The translations under genes were made by a program, and so were the position numbers. Shown here one piece after another: positions 10,401 to 20,300 of a stretch of 64,000 nt of DNA. Position 1 is the first letter of the stretch. Every line of letters starts with the position of its first letter. This DNA is from Clostridiales bacterium (GTDB lineage: Bacteria > Bacillota > Clostridia > Peptostreptococcales > Anaerovoracaceae), in the NCBI GenBank assembly GCA_015258265.1, contig JABZIP010000006.1, positions 1 to 64,000 on the forward strand, in the 5' to 3' direction. The notes beneath the pieces are model-generated. The model did not search any database. It was not told where the DNA came from and saw nothing but the letters and a program-made list of their open reading frames with translations.

Positions 10401-11126
10401 AAGTTTTTTGTATATCTCTTTTAGGCCTTCTTCGTACGAAGATGATGCGTCCTTTTCAAGTGTCAAAAGCAGCTTCTCATCTTCACCGAAAATATCTATA
10501 ATCTCCTTGTCGGTACCAAAGCCGAGTGCTCTCAAAAGCGCAGTTACCGGCTGTTTTCTGGTCCTATCCACACGCACAGAAATTACGCCTGTAGAGTCCG
10601 TTTCGTACTCAAGCCAAGCGCCTCTATTAGGTATTATCTGTGTTGCAAAGAGTTTGTTGTTTGATTTATCTATCTCAACTGTATAATACGGTCCCGGCGA
10701 TCTTACCAGTTGTGTAACTATAACTCTCTCCGCTCCATTGTATATAAATGTACCTTTTTCGGTCATCAACGGGAAATCTCCCATGAAAACCTCTTGTTCT
10801 ACAGTTTCCTTGTTAATTCCATTCTCAAGTCTGGCCAGTCTAACCTTAACCTTGAGCGGGGCTGCATAAGTGACATCTCTATCCTTACATTCCTCTTGCG
10901 AATACTTTGGACTTTCATTCAAAGAGTAGTCCTCAAACAGTAATGCAAAATTTCCTGCGTAATCTCTAATAGGGAATATATCCTCAAATACTTCTCTAAG
11001 TCCTTCTTTCAAAAACCAATCGTAAGATTTAGTTTGTATCTCGATTAGGTTCGGCATTTCAGAAACTTCTTTAATTTTGGAGAAGCTCATGCGCTTTTTT
11101 CTCCCTACTTGTATAGGCATTGGCAT
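7407..11126 (-). CDS. rpoB: RNA polymerase subunit beta
   Basis: 1239-residue beta subunit. The rifampicin-binding region around residues 487-519 (GSSQLSQFMDQTNPLAEL, then HKRRLSALGPGGL) looks wild type. The C-terminus carries a very acidic low-complexity tail of about 50 Asp/Glu-rich residues after the conserved end, of a kind seen in some Clostridia. The ATG follows GAGGAAG. It has its own predicted promoter, and rplJ/rplL, its usual upstream neighbours, are not here; a cyclophilin gene lies upstream instead. Confidence 0.98.
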   Translation of the reverse strand: MPMPIQVGRKKRMSFSKIKEVSEMPNLIEIQTKSYDWFLKEGLREVFEDIFPIRDYAGNFALLFEDYSLNESPKYSQEECKDRDVTYAAPLKVKVRLARLENGINKETVEQEVFMGDFPLMTEKGTFIYNGAERVIVTQLVRSPGPYYTVEIDKSNNKLFATQIIPNRGAWLEYETDSTGVISVRVDRTRKQPVTALLRALGFGTDKEIIDIFGEDEKLLLTLEKDASSSYEEGLKEIYKKLRPGEPPTIESAKSFLDALLFDPKRYDLAKVGRYKYNKKLGLANRLEGNVIAEDVFDPNTGELIAEDGERLNADMANAIQNTGVKEVYVYSNVDETKKVKVIGSPFVDFSAYIDFDLSDMKLPGKAYYPVLMNILEENHTEEEIREALVLRKNELSPKHILVDEIIASISYILNLSEGIGTVDDIDHLGNRRLRTVGELLQNQFRIGLARMERVVKEKMTTNETTEVKPQTLINIKPVTAAIKEFFGSSQLSQFMDQTNPLAELTHKRRLSALGPGGLSRERAGFEVRDVHYSHYGRMCPIETPEGPNIGLIGSLSTYARINEYGFIEAPYRPVDKETGKVLEYVEYLTADQEEKLIVAQANEPLDSENRFVNMKVASRGAGGEIDLVPKELIDYMDVSPKQVVSVATAMIPFLENDDANRALMGSNMQRQAVPLLIPDAPFVGTGMEYKAARDSGVVVLAKHAGTVDYVDATKIVIKRDDNGEKDTYNLLKFKRANQSTCINQRPIVYHGEKIEQGEVIADGPSTDKGEIALGRNLLIGFMTWEGYNYEDAIILNERLVMEDKLTTLHIEEYESEARDTKLGPEEITRDIPNVGEDALKDLDENGIIRIGAEVRPGDILVGKVTPKGETELTAEERLLRAIFGEKAREVRDTSLKVPHGETGIVVDVKLFSRESGDELPAGVSKVVRCYIMTKRKISVGDKMAGRHGNKGVISRILPEEDMPFMEDGTPLEVMLNPLGVPSRMNVGQVLEVHLGLAAKYKDWYIETPVFDGASEMDIIDILGDCGYSKTGKLPLRDGRTGEYFDNPVTVGYMYMLKLHHLVDDKIHARSTGPYSLVTQQPLGGKAQFGGQRFGEMEVWALEAYGAAHVLQEILTFKSDDVVGRVKAYEAIVKGENIPEPGIPESFKVLIKEMQSLGLDIKVLTDDDKEVEIKDSSEITQAPRMYREYDEDDYEDDDFELDSDFDIDDDFEDDADFVNLEDEDAQPNFDDEIVEVSDI

Positions 11127-11215
11127 ATCTTCCTCACTCCTTTACTTTAATCCTTGGAATGGCTATTTCTAACCAAAAGCATAGCGCCACTTAATAATTC
11201 TCACGGCAGTCTACT

Positions 11216-11244
11216 ATCTTAACATAATTTATTGCAATAGTCAA
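11216..11244 (-). promoter_or_regulatory. Sigma-A promoter for rpoB-rpoC
   Basis: Minus strand TTGACT, 17-base spacer, TAAGAT. It lies in the 149-base gap between the cyclophilin gene and rpoB and would give a leader of about 80 bases. Confidence 0.7.
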
Positions 11245-11275
11245 TACAAAGTTTTTTATTGTAAATTTCTGTATC

Positions 11276-11764
11276 TTAGTTTTCTTCGATAACTCTGACG
11301 CTGCGCATCACCTGATTTTCAATCGGTTTGTCTTGATAATCCCTCTTAACCGAAATTATTTTTTCTATCACTTCCAGTCCTTCCGTAATTTTGCCGAATG
11401 CAGCATATTCTCCGTCCAAATGAGGTGCGCTGTCAGCCATTATAAAAAACTGTGAGCCTGCGGTATCCGGCATCATTGTTCTCGCCATAGACATAACGCC
11501 CTTTTCGTGTTTTAAATCATTCGTAAAACCGTTAGAAGTAAATTCTCCCTTAATAGTATATCCCGGTCCTCCGGTTCCTGTCCCATTAGGATCTCCGCCT
11601 TGAATCATAAATCCCGGTATTACTCGATGAAAAATCAAGCCGTCGTAAAATTCTTCATTTGCCAGCTTTTCAAAATTTTCTACCGTAGCAGGTGCAATCT
11701 CAGGATATAGTTCCCCTCTCATCACATCTCCGCTTTCCATTATAATTTCCACTACTTTTTTCAT
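11276..11764 (-). CDS. Cyclophilin-type peptidyl-prolyl cis-trans isomerase
   Basis: 162-residue single-domain cyclophilin that catalyses proline isomerisation during protein folding. The family signature FHRVIPGFMIQGGDPNGTG is at about residues 45-63, followed by the substrate-site segment around SQFFIM. No signal peptide or lipobox is visible, so it is likely cytoplasmic. The ATG follows AAGGAG. It is the last gene of a same-strand run that begins with the YacL-type gene, 9 bases after the Nudix gene. Confidence 0.95.
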   Translation of the reverse strand: MKKVVEIIMESGDVMRGELYPEIAPATVENFEKLANEEFYDGLIFHRVIPGFMIQGGDPNGTGTGGPGYTIKGEFTSNGFTNDLKHEKGVMSMARTMMPDTAGSQFFIMADSAPHLDGEYAAFGKITEGLEVIEKIISVKRDYQDKPIENQVMRSVRVIEEN

Positions 11765-11773
11765 ATGCTCTCC

Positions 11774-12229
11774 TTACACAATCTGTTCTTCCCTAATTTT
11801 AAACACTTCTATATTTTTTTCGTCTTCCCAAAGCTCATCTCTCAGATATTTGGGATACACATTTTCAAGTTCTTTCATTTCCTCTTTCGAAACAAACTTG
11901 AGTTCCCTCATCACCTGCTCGTCTTTGGAAAACTCGGGATCCGCCCCAAGTCCCAAATGTCCGCCGATTATCTTCGCCGTAAAGAAATTCACAAACCTCT
12001 GCCCCCTGCTTTGAGAAACTTCCTCTACATGCCATAAGAGCTTTTCGATTTTTATATTCAGTCCTGTTTCTTCTTTGATTTCGCGCACTGCGGCTTGCAT
12101 AGAGTTTTCACCTTCCTCAACTCCGCCGCCCGGAACCATCCAAATCAGTTTTCCCTCGTGTTCTTGACTTACCAGAAGCACTCTTTTGTCATCATCAAAT
12201 ATTATAGCCCTTGCGCCACCTATCCACAT
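11774..12229 (-). CDS. Nudix hydrolase
   Basis: 151-residue protein with a full Nudix box, G-x5-E-x7-REIKEETG, in the stretch GGGVEEGENSMQAAVREI and following residues (about 33-57). Nudix enzymes hydrolyse nucleoside diphosphate-linked compounds using the divalent metal held by the REIKEE glutamates. The substrate cannot be told from sequence; sanitation of oxidised nucleotides or turnover of nucleotide sugars are both possible. The ATG follows AAGGAGG. It is placed between proS and the cyclophilin, with no clear functional link to either. Confidence 0.9.
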   Translation of the reverse strand: MWIGGARAIIFDDDKRVLLVSQEHEGKLIWMVPGGGVEEGENSMQAAVREIKEETGLNIKIEKLLWHVEEVSQSRGQRFVNFFTAKIIGGHLGLGADPEFSKDEQVMRELKFVSKEEMKELENVYPKYLRDELWEDEKNIEVFKIREEQIV

Positions 12230-12264
12230 AGGCTTCCTCCTTGCCGCCCGAAGGCTCTTTTTTC

Positions 12265-13992
12265 TTATATTTCACTTTTTACTTTTTTAATCGCCTTAGC
12301 CACTGCATCCGTCGCGCTCATTTCTTCATTTTCCGCTTCATTTCTCAGCTTGTACTCAACTTTACCTTCTACCGCCTTCTTTCCAACTGTAATTCTGATT
12401 GGAATCCCCAAAAGGTCGGCATCCTTAAACTTTACGCCCGGTCTTTCTTTTCTATCATCGAGCAGCACCTCTACGCGGTTTTCCAAAAGTTCCTCATATA
12501 TGCTTTCCGCTAACGCGTTTTGCGCTTCATCATCCTTGTTAAGCAAGCAAATTATCACATGATAAGGCGCAACTTCCATCGGCCAAATTATTCCGTTATC
12601 GTCGTGATGCTGTTCTATAATAGCCGCCATAGTTCGCGTTACGCCTATACCGTAACATCCCATCACTATCGGTACTTCCTTTTGATTTTCATCTTTATAC
12701 ATAGCACCCATAGCTTCGCTATATTTAGTACCTAATTTGAAAACCTGTCCGACTTCGATTCCTCTTGTTACCTTTACAGGGTGTCCGCACACGGGACACT
12801 CATCGCCTTCTTTCAAAACTTTCAAATCAGCAATCATATCCGCTTTGTAATCTCTGCCATAGTTGACATTTACGAGGTGGTAATCAGTCTTACAAGCACC
12901 TGCGCACATATTTTTAAGTCCGACAAGCTCGCTATCTACAATAATTTTGCAATCATGGAGGGCGGTAGGACCTGTAAATCCTCCAACTGCTCCTGTCCTT
13001 TCTCCCATTTTTGCTTCATCTGCAAATTCTATACAATGCTCCGGAATATCCAGTAAATTTACGAGCTTTGTCATATTAAGTTCCCTGTCGCCCCTGATGA
13101 ACGCCGCTACAAACCCGTTTTCCTCACCTTCCTCCGTATACACTGCAAACAGAAGCGCTTTGATAGTTTTCTTCTTATCTATTTCCAAAAATGCAGCTAC
13201 TTCCTCGATTGTTTTTGTATCCGGTGTATGAATTTCCTGCATATCCAGCATTTCCTCGGTATCGGGTTTAGCATCAACTGTATCCGCCTTTTCGAGCGTT
13301 GCCGCCATTTTACATTTATCGCAGTAAACTATTTCGCTTTCGCCCACTTCCGACAATGCCGTAAATTCATGGGAATTACTTCCGCCAATCGCTCCCGTAT
13401 CCGCCTCAACCGGTCTGCAATCAAGTCCGCATCTTTCGAATATTTTCGTGTACGCATCGTACATATCTTTGTAGCTTGCATCAAGTCCCGCTTCGTCTTT
13501 ATCGAAAGAATAAGAATCTTTCATAATAAATTCTCTACTACGCATAAGACCGAAACGTGGCCTTGCTTCATCTCTGTATTTTGTTTGTATTTGATATAAA
13601 TTCAAAGGTAATTGCCTGTGTGAGTTCACATCCGACCTCACTATATCCGTAAATATCTCTTCGTGTGTAGGTCCAAGACAAAATTCTCTTCCATTTCTGT
13701 CATTCAAACGCCAAAGTTCAGGACCGTATTTAAACCACCTGCCTGACTCTTGCCACAGCTCTGCCGGTTGCAGTGCGGACATAAGTACCTCCTGCGCTCC
13801 TTTTTTATCCATTTCTTCGCGTATGATGTTTTCAATTTTGCGAAGCACTCTCATTCCAAAAGGCATAAATCCATATACTCCCGAAACGAGCTTTCTTATC
13901 ATTCCGGTGCGGATGAGCAATATGTGGCTCGCAATTTCCGCTTCGTTTGGAACCTCTCTAAGTGTTTTTAAATGCAGTTTTGATAATTTCAT
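12265..13992 (-). CDS. proS: Prolyl-tRNA synthetase
   Basis: 575-residue class II synthetase of the bacterial type, with the YbaK-like editing insertion between motifs 2 and 3. Visible landmarks are the motif 2 region around YRDEARPRFGLMRSREF and the C-terminal anticodon-binding domain. It charges tRNA-Pro and clears misacylated alanine. Its start abuts the ispDF stop with no gap, so the two are translationally close and cotranscribed. I looked for a T-box leader and saw none; the operon promoter lies further upstream. Confidence 0.97.
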   Translation of the reverse strand: MKLSKLHLKTLREVPNEAEIASHILLIRTGMIRKLVSGVYGFMPFGMRVLRKIENIIREEMDKKGAQEVLMSALQPAELWQESGRWFKYGPELWRLNDRNGREFCLGPTHEEIFTDIVRSDVNSHRQLPLNLYQIQTKYRDEARPRFGLMRSREFIMKDSYSFDKDEAGLDASYKDMYDAYTKIFERCGLDCRPVEADTGAIGGSNSHEFTALSEVGESEIVYCDKCKMAATLEKADTVDAKPDTEEMLDMQEIHTPDTKTIEEVAAFLEIDKKKTIKALLFAVYTEEGEENGFVAAFIRGDRELNMTKLVNLLDIPEHCIEFADEAKMGERTGAVGGFTGPTALHDCKIIVDSELVGLKNMCAGACKTDYHLVNVNYGRDYKADMIADLKVLKEGDECPVCGHPVKVTRGIEVGQVFKLGTKYSEAMGAMYKDENQKEVPIVMGCYGIGVTRTMAAIIEQHHDDNGIIWPMEVAPYHVIICLLNKDDEAQNALAESIYEELLENRVEVLLDDRKERPGVKFKDADLLGIPIRITVGKKAVEGKVEYKLRNEAENEEMSATDAVAKAIKKVKSEI

Positions 13993-15156
13993 CTATTTCT
14001 CCTCTTTAAATGTATATTCAAGTAAACTCACACTCGAGGCGGCAATACCTTCTCCTCTACCTGTGTATCCGAGCCCTTCAGTCGTTGTCGCTTTTACGCT
14101 CACTTTTTCTTTGCTTATATCAAGCGCATCCGCAATATTTTGTTCCATTTTCTCTATAAAAGGAGCCAGTTTCGGCGCTTCACACATTACAGTGGAATCT
14201 ATATTGACAATCCTGTATCCGCGCTCCCGTATCATAGTTTTTACTTTTTCAAGCAATTTGATACTGCTTATACCTTTGTAATCGCTTGCAGTATCGGGAA
14301 AATGCTTTCCTATATCCCCTAAATGCGCAGCGCCCAATATGGAATCCATTATCGCGTGTATCAATACATCCGCGTCCGAATGTCCCAGCAGTCCTTTTTC
14401 ATATGGAATTTTTTCACCGCCAAGATATAGCGGTACATCCGATACCAACTTATGAACATCAAAGCCGTAACCGACTCTATTTTCACTTGGCATATCTTCT
14501 ATCCTCGTAATTTTTATATTCTCCGCATTTCCGTCAATTAGCGACACTTTCTCGCCAAGCGCTTCAACAAGCATTGAATCATCCGTGCCTTCAAAGTTAT
14601 TATCTTGAGCATGCGCATATGCGCGCTTTAATAGTGCCGCACAAAATCCTTGCGGAGTTTGTACCCTGCGTAATATACTTCTATCAACTGTATCCAAAAC
14701 AAATATATTGTTGCTTTCACCTGCCGCCACCGTCTTTACTGTATCCGCTATTTCAATAGCAGGAACAGCTGCGCCGAAATCGCTCGCAGCGACGATTACA
14801 GAATTGATAAGCGCATCGCTCACATATGGCCTTGCCGCATCATGCACCAATACCAAAGCATCATCTTCAATCTTTTCTAATGCGCTAAAAACCGATGCTT
14901 GCCTCGTATTTCCACCGACAACAACTCCTTTGAGTTTCTTCGTCCCCGCAAGCAAGTCTTTTACATGCTCTAAATATTTTTCGCTTACCACGACAAAAAA
15001 ACCGTCAACATACTGATTTTTTTCAAATCTGCTTACAGTTTTTTCTATTATGGTTTCCCCGCCAATCTTTAGAAATTGCTTTGGAATCTCCGTTTTCATT
15101 CTGCTACCGTTACCTGCGGCAACCACTATCGCCAGCACCCGTTTGTTTTGATACAT
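13993..15156 (-). CDS. ispDF: Bifunctional IspD-IspF, non-mevalonate isoprenoid synthesis
   Basis: 387-residue fusion. Residues 1 to about 225 are 2-C-methyl-D-erythritol 4-phosphate cytidylyltransferase (IspD), opening with VVAAGNGSRMKTEIPKQF. Residues from about 230 are 2-C-methyl-D-erythritol 2,4-cyclodiphosphate synthase (IspF), with the metal-binding GFDVHKL and the LGHSDADVLIHA motif. The two catalyse the third and fifth steps of the MEP pathway. Such fusions are known in several bacterial groups. The ribosome binding site before the ATG is weak. It lies between the YacL-type gene and proS. Confidence 0.96.
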   Translation of the reverse strand: MYQNKRVLAIVVAAGNGSRMKTEIPKQFLKIGGETIIEKTVSRFEKNQYVDGFFVVVSEKYLEHVKDLLAGTKKLKGVVVGGNTRQASVFSALEKIEDDALVLVHDAARPYVSDALINSVIVAASDFGAAVPAIEIADTVKTVAAGESNNIFVLDTVDRSILRRVQTPQGFCAALLKRAYAHAQDNNFEGTDDSMLVEALGEKVSLIDGNAENIKITRIEDMPSENRVGYGFDVHKLVSDVPLYLGGEKIPYEKGLLGHSDADVLIHAIMDSILGAAHLGDIGKHFPDTASDYKGISSIKLLEKVKTMIRERGYRIVNIDSTVMCEAPKLAPFIEKMEQNIADALDISKEKVSVKATTTEGLGYTGRGEGIAASSVSLLEYTFKEEK

Positions 15157-15165
15157 CTATATTTT

Positions 15166-16257
15166 TTACTTTCTGATTTTAGCAAAAATCATTCTGCCAG
15201 CAGCTGTCTGTAGAACGCTGGTAACGACTACCGCAACATTTGAACCGATATACTTTCTACCTTCTTCAACCACTATCATAGTTCCGTCGTCAAGATATGC
15301 AAGCGCCTGATTTGACTCTTTTCCTTCTTTTATCAAGAACAGGTTCATTTCTTCACCGGGTATAACCATAGGCTTCAATGTATTCGCAAGTTCATTGATA
15401 TTCAAAACTTCGACGCCCTTTATACCTGCGACCTTATTTAAGTTATAGTCGTTTGTAACAACCTTTCCTCCAATATTTTGCGCCAGTTTTAGCAGTTTAA
15501 TATCGACTTCCGGTATTTCCTCTATGCTCTTATCGCCCGTAGTATTGTAAATCTCAACGCCGTATGCTTCTCTCAAAGTGTTCAGTATATCAAGTCCTCT
15601 GCGTCCTCTGGCTCTACGCAAGCTGTCCGAAGAATCCGCAACATGTTGCAGCTCTAAGAGTACGAATTCAGGGATTACAATTTTCCCTTCTATAAAGCCA
15701 GTTTTCATTATATCCGATATTCTGCCGTCGATGATTACACTCGTATCAAATATCTTCGGCGACGCATCCGAACTCTTTCTTTTAAATGCCGCTTTCCCCT
15801 TTTGCGGTATAAGGTTTGCAAAATCCTTGTACCTCTTGGTTGCTATTACCACTCCGAGATAGCCCAAAATTATATACGACAAGGCAGGCAATATAATATC
15901 AAGATAAAACACATCTATTTTTTGGAACATAAGGCTGAGCAGCGCCGCTATTACAAATCCCGCAATTAGTCCCACGGTGCCTGCAATAATATCGTGAGTC
16001 GCCACTCCCTGTAGGTCTTTTTCTATGCTTTTCGCAGCGTTTTTGCTATGCCTCCAAAAAATATTCGATGCTCTAAAAAATATAATTCCACAAATTAGTC
16101 CAAATGTTATTGCAAATATTTCCAGTTGCCTTCCGTTCAAAAAATCTATCGCATGTCCACTGATAGTAGTATATAAAAATTCAACAGCATGAAAAATTCC
16201 ATACCCTGCAACCGCTCCGGCTGCGCCAATAAGGAATTTTAACAATTTTTTCAGCAT
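15166..16257 (-). CDS. PIN/TRAM domain membrane protein, YacL type
   Basis: About 363 residues with several N-terminal membrane segments, a central PIN nuclease-like domain beginning FDTSVIIDGRI and a C-terminal TRAM-like domain. Relatives such as Bacillus YacL are membrane-anchored putative RNases of unknown substrate. I place the start at the ATG at 16255-16257 (MLKKLLKF), because AGGAGG lies immediately before it; the upstream in-frame ATG at 16278 would put that ribosome binding site inside the coding sequence. It leads the run towards ispDF and proS, as in many Firmicutes. Confidence 0.9.
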   Translation of the reverse strand: MLKKLLKFLIGAAGAVAGYGIFHAVEFLYTTISGHAIDFLNGRQLEIFAITFGLICGIIFFRASNIFWRHSKNAAKSIEKDLQGVATHDIIAGTVGLIAGFVIAALLSLMFQKIDVFYLDIILPALSYIILGYLGVVIATKRYKDFANLIPQKGKAAFKRKSSDASPKIFDTSVIIDGRISDIMKTGFIEGKIVIPEFVLLELQHVADSSDSLRRARGRRGLDILNTLREAYGVEIYNTTGDKSIEEIPEVDIKLLKLAQNIGGKVVTNDYNLNKVAGIKGVEVLNINELANTLKPMVIPGEEMNLFLIKEGKESNQALAYLDDGTMIVVEEGRKYIGSNVAVVVTSVLQTAAGRMIFAKIRK

Positions 16258-16316
16258 TTTCTTTCCTCCTTTCTCCAAAATTTTGTAACTATTTAAAAAA
16301 TTATATAATTATTCAT

Positions 16317-16346
16317 AGTATATCCTACATAATAGCGAAATGTCAA
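16317..16346 (-). promoter_or_regulatory. Sigma-A promoter for the yacL-ispDF-proS run
   Basis: Minus strand TTGACA and TATACT with an 18-base spacer, about 55 bases upstream of the chosen start codon and 48 bases beyond the end of pfkA. Confidence 0.7.
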
Positions 16347-16394
16347 CAACTACGCACCAAAAACACAAAAAATACTTAAGGTAATTCGCAGCCG

Positions 16395-17357
16395 TTAAAT
16401 CGACAAAATGTCTGCAAGTTTCAGCATACTTTCATCGCATGTCCTCTCTACCGCAAGCGCATCCTTTAAATCGAAATGTACTATTTCATCTGCTTCTACG
16501 CCTATCGCCCGACTTTCACTTCCTTTTAATAAAAGTTCTACCGCTTTATTCCCCATGACACTCGCCAAAACTCTATCTCGTGCCGTCGGCGCACCGCCTC
16601 GCTGTACATAACCCAGTACAACTATTTTTACTTCAAGTCCGGTATTCTCCGCTATCTTGTTTGCAAGCTCGGAAGTCCCTATGTCAACCCCCTCCGCTTT
16701 CACTATGATACTGTGCAGTTTACCTCTATTTCTACCTTGAATTATCTTTTTGCAGATATTATTTATATTATATTCAAGTTCCGGTATAAGAATCGCTTCC
16801 GCTCCTCCTGCAACGCCTGCATAAAGAGCAATGTCCCCACAATGTCTACCCATAACTTCTATTACGGTAGTACGCTCGTGCGCCGAAGAAGTATCCCGTA
16901 TGTTGCTTATTGCGGAAAGTACCGTATTAACAGCAGTATCAAATCCTATAGTGTATTTTGTGTATGCAAGGTCGTTATCTATAGTACCCGGTATTCCCAT
17001 AACAGGAATTCCCCTCTTTGAAAGCGCAAGTCCTCCGTTTAGGGAACCGTCGCCGCCTATCACCACGAGTCCTTCTATGCCGAAGCTCTCAAGCATATGC
17101 ATCGCTCTTTTTTGCCCCTCTTCGGTCATAAAACGCTCGCTTCGCGCAGTTCTTAATATTGTGCCTCCCATGTGCAATATGTCGGATACCGATGAGATGT
17201 TCATTTCGCTTATATCTCCGTCTATCAGTCCTTCGTAACCGCGATATATGCCGCAAACATCAAGACCGTTATATATTGCGCTTCTTACAACCGCTCGCAC
17301 TGCCGCATTCATGCCTGGAGCGTCGCCTCCGCTCGTAAGTATTCCTATTTTTCTCAC
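16395..17357 (-). CDS. pfkA: ATP-dependent 6-phosphofructokinase
   Basis: 320-residue enzyme that phosphorylates fructose 6-phosphate, the committed step of glycolysis. The ATP site GILTSGGDAPGMNA, the GGDGS motif and the catalytic GTIDND motif are all intact. I choose the GTG at 17355-17357 (VRKIGILTS): AGGAGG sits six bases upstream, the resulting length is the family norm, and the longer ATG start at 17390 would run back into dnaE. The ribosome binding site overlaps the dnaE stop codon, so pfkA is likely coupled to dnaE. Confidence 0.96.
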   Translation of the reverse strand: MRKIGILTSGGDAPGMNAAVRAVVRSAIYNGLDVCGIYRGYEGLIDGDISEMNISSVSDILHMGGTILRTARSERFMTEEGQKRAMHMLESFGIEGLVVIGGDGSLNGGLALSKRGIPVMGIPGTIDNDLAYTKYTIGFDTAVNTVLSAISNIRDTSSAHERTTVIEVMGRHCGDIALYAGVAGGAEAILIPELEYNINNICKKIIQGRNRGKLHSIIVKAEGVDIGTSELANKIAENTGLEVKIVVLGYVQRGGAPTARDRVLASVMGNKAVELLLKGSESRAIGVEADEIVHFDLKDALAVERTCDESMLKLADILSI

Positions 17358-17367
17358 AATTCGCCTC

Positions 17368-20300
17368 CTAATATTTGATGTTTTCTTCACTTCCCACTAT
17401 TTCCATAAGTTCTATCAAAAATTCTTCATTCATATCTACACGCAAGTTTTCGCCTGTTCTAAATGCAGTTCCGGTCTTTTCAACATAGACCACAACAGGG
17501 CTTTCACCCCTATTTCGCAAAATCAATTTTTCGATTTCGCGCATCGCTTCCTTTTCGTCTGCAAACTTCGGAATTTTGATTTTCAAAGTCCTTGCTTCGC
17601 TCTGCACTTCGTCAGTTTTATCTTCTAAAATCGCCTGCGATATCTCATCTATTGCGAAAACCCTGTCTACGTTAATTGTAGGCGGCTTGCCTTCACGCAG
17701 ACTTATTTTGCCTGCAATTCCTACAATATTGTCCTCCTCAATCAATCTTCTGTACTTTTCATATACTCTTGAAAAAATTACAGCTTCCATATTCCCAAAA
17801 AAGTCTTCGATTTCTACAAATGCCATTTGCGCATTTCTCTTGTCGATTAAAATTCTTTTCGAAGCTATTCTGCCCGCAACACGCACATTCATCCCGTCTT
17901 TGAGTTCGGTAGCTCGCGATATTTCTACATCGCCGTTTTCATCTTCCTCCTGCACCGCAAACGCTTCCCCCGTAATGGTCGCAAATTTCGCCACAGCTTG
18001 CGCATATTCATCGAGTGGATGCCCTGTTAAATATACGCCCAAATACTCGTTTTCCAAAGAAAGCAGTATCTTCTTTGAAAAATTTTCCACATCAGGCAGC
18101 TTACCTACCGTAGCTTCCTGAACCATTTCATCGGACGCAAGCTCAAACAAAGAAAGCTGTCCTGCGATATTCTTCCTTGCGGACATCTGCGCAGACTCTA
18201 TTTCCTTTTCGTAAATCGCAAGCATCGCCGCTCTATTTGTTGTAAAGCAATCCATTGCTCCCGCTTTAATCAAGGCTTCAATCGGTTTTTTGTTTATTAT
18301 CCTGACATCTAAATTTGCGATGAATGTAAATATATTACTCGGTCTGCCTTTTTCTTCTCTCGCCCGTACTATTTCATCTGCAACATTAGCACCGACGTTC
18401 TTAACAGCAATAAGAGCATATCTAATCTTTCCGTTTTCGACAGAAAACTTGCCCATACTCTCGTTGACATCGGGCGGCAATACCGCTATCCCCATTTCCT
18501 TACATTCACGAATGTACTTAGCTATTGCTTTTGGATTTCCTATAAAACTCGTCATAAGCGCAGCCATAAACTCTACAGGATGATATCTCTTTAAATAAGC
18601 TGTTTGGTAGGCGAGCACCGCATACGCCGCCGCGTGAGACTTGTTAAACGCGTATTCCGCAAAGCTGACCATTTGGTTAAATATCTCCTCCGCCGCTTCC
18701 TTTGCTATGCCGTTTTTAACGCAGCCGCAAACTTCCTCACCCGTTTCATCTGCCGGTTTTCCGTTTATAAAATTTTCCTTTTCCTTGAGCATTACATCTT
18801 TATCTTTTTTGCTCATGGCTCTACGAACAAGGTCGCTCCTACCGTAGCTGTAACCCGCAAGTTCGCGAACAATTTGCATTACCTGCTCTTGATACACTAA
18901 ACATCCGTAAGTAACGCTCAATATAGGTTTCAACTTTTCATGTATATACACTATGCCGTCAGGGTTTTTCTTGTTGTCGATATATGTCGAAATCGACGCC
19001 ATAGGGCCCGGCCTATATAACGAAATTCCCGCGATAATATCTTCGAAGCAATCGGGGCTAAGAGCTTTCATAAACTGAGTCATTCCGGGACTTTCAAGCT
19101 GGAATATCCCTAGAGTTTTTCCTTTTGCTATAAGTTCAAAAACTTTCGGATCGTCCATTTCCAGCGTTGTAAAATCCAAGGTATTCCCTGTATTTTGACG
19201 CACCAGCTCTATGGTATCCCTTATGACCGTGAGCGTCCTAAGTCCTAGAAAGTCCATTTTTAAAAGCCCGAGTTTCTCAATAGTTGTCATTGTGAACTGC
19301 GTTGCCGCGCCTTTTTCCTGCGACCAGTACAAAGGAACATATTCGTCTATGTCCTCTTTTGAAATCACGACTCCGGCAGCATGAGTAGACACATGCCGCG
19401 GCATATCTTCGATTTTCATTACATAATCTATGATTTCCCTTGACTGTTCGTCATCTTCATATGCCTTTTTTAAATCCGGGCTCACCTGCAATGCTTCATT
19501 TATCGTAAGCGGCTTGTTTTGCTCCACAGGAACAGCTTTTGCAAGCTCATCCGCCTTGGCATAGCTCGCATCTATTACCCTTGCAACATCTCGAATTGCG
19601 CCCTTTGCTTTCATTGTTCCAAATGTAGCTATCTGCGAAACTCTATCTTTACCATATTTTTGAACCACATAGTCTATTACCTCTTGCCGTCTTTCATAGC
19701 AAAAGTCTATATCTATATCCGGCATACTCACTCTTTCAGGATTTAAAAATCTTTCAAAAATAAGACCGTATTTCATCGGATCTATGTCTGTTATCTCAAG
19801 CACGTACGAAACAACGCTTCCCGCCGCCGAACCTCTACCCGGTCCGACCATTATTTTGTTTTTCTTAGCGTAATTTATAAAGTCCCACACTATCAGAAAA
19901 TACTCGACATATCCCATTTTTTCTATTACATCGAGCTCCATTTCAAGTCTTGGTTCTATCTCTTTGGCGCGTTGTTTATAGCGCTTTTCAAGTCCTTCTC
20001 TGCACAGTGCACGCAAATATTCAGCATTCGTAAAGCCGTTTGGCGGTGTGAATTCCGGAAGATGAAACTTACCGAATTCGATTTCAACATTGCATCGCTT
20101 TGCTATCTTCTCCGTGTTTTCAAAAGCACCCTCAAATCTTGAAAACAGTATCTGCATCTCCTTCGGTGATTTTAAATAAAACTCATCGTTCGGGAATCGC
20201 ATACGCTCTGCATCGGATACTCTCGCTCCTGTCTGTATACACAAAAGTATGTCGTGCCACTTTGCATCTTCTTTTTTCACATAATGTACATCGTTCGTCG

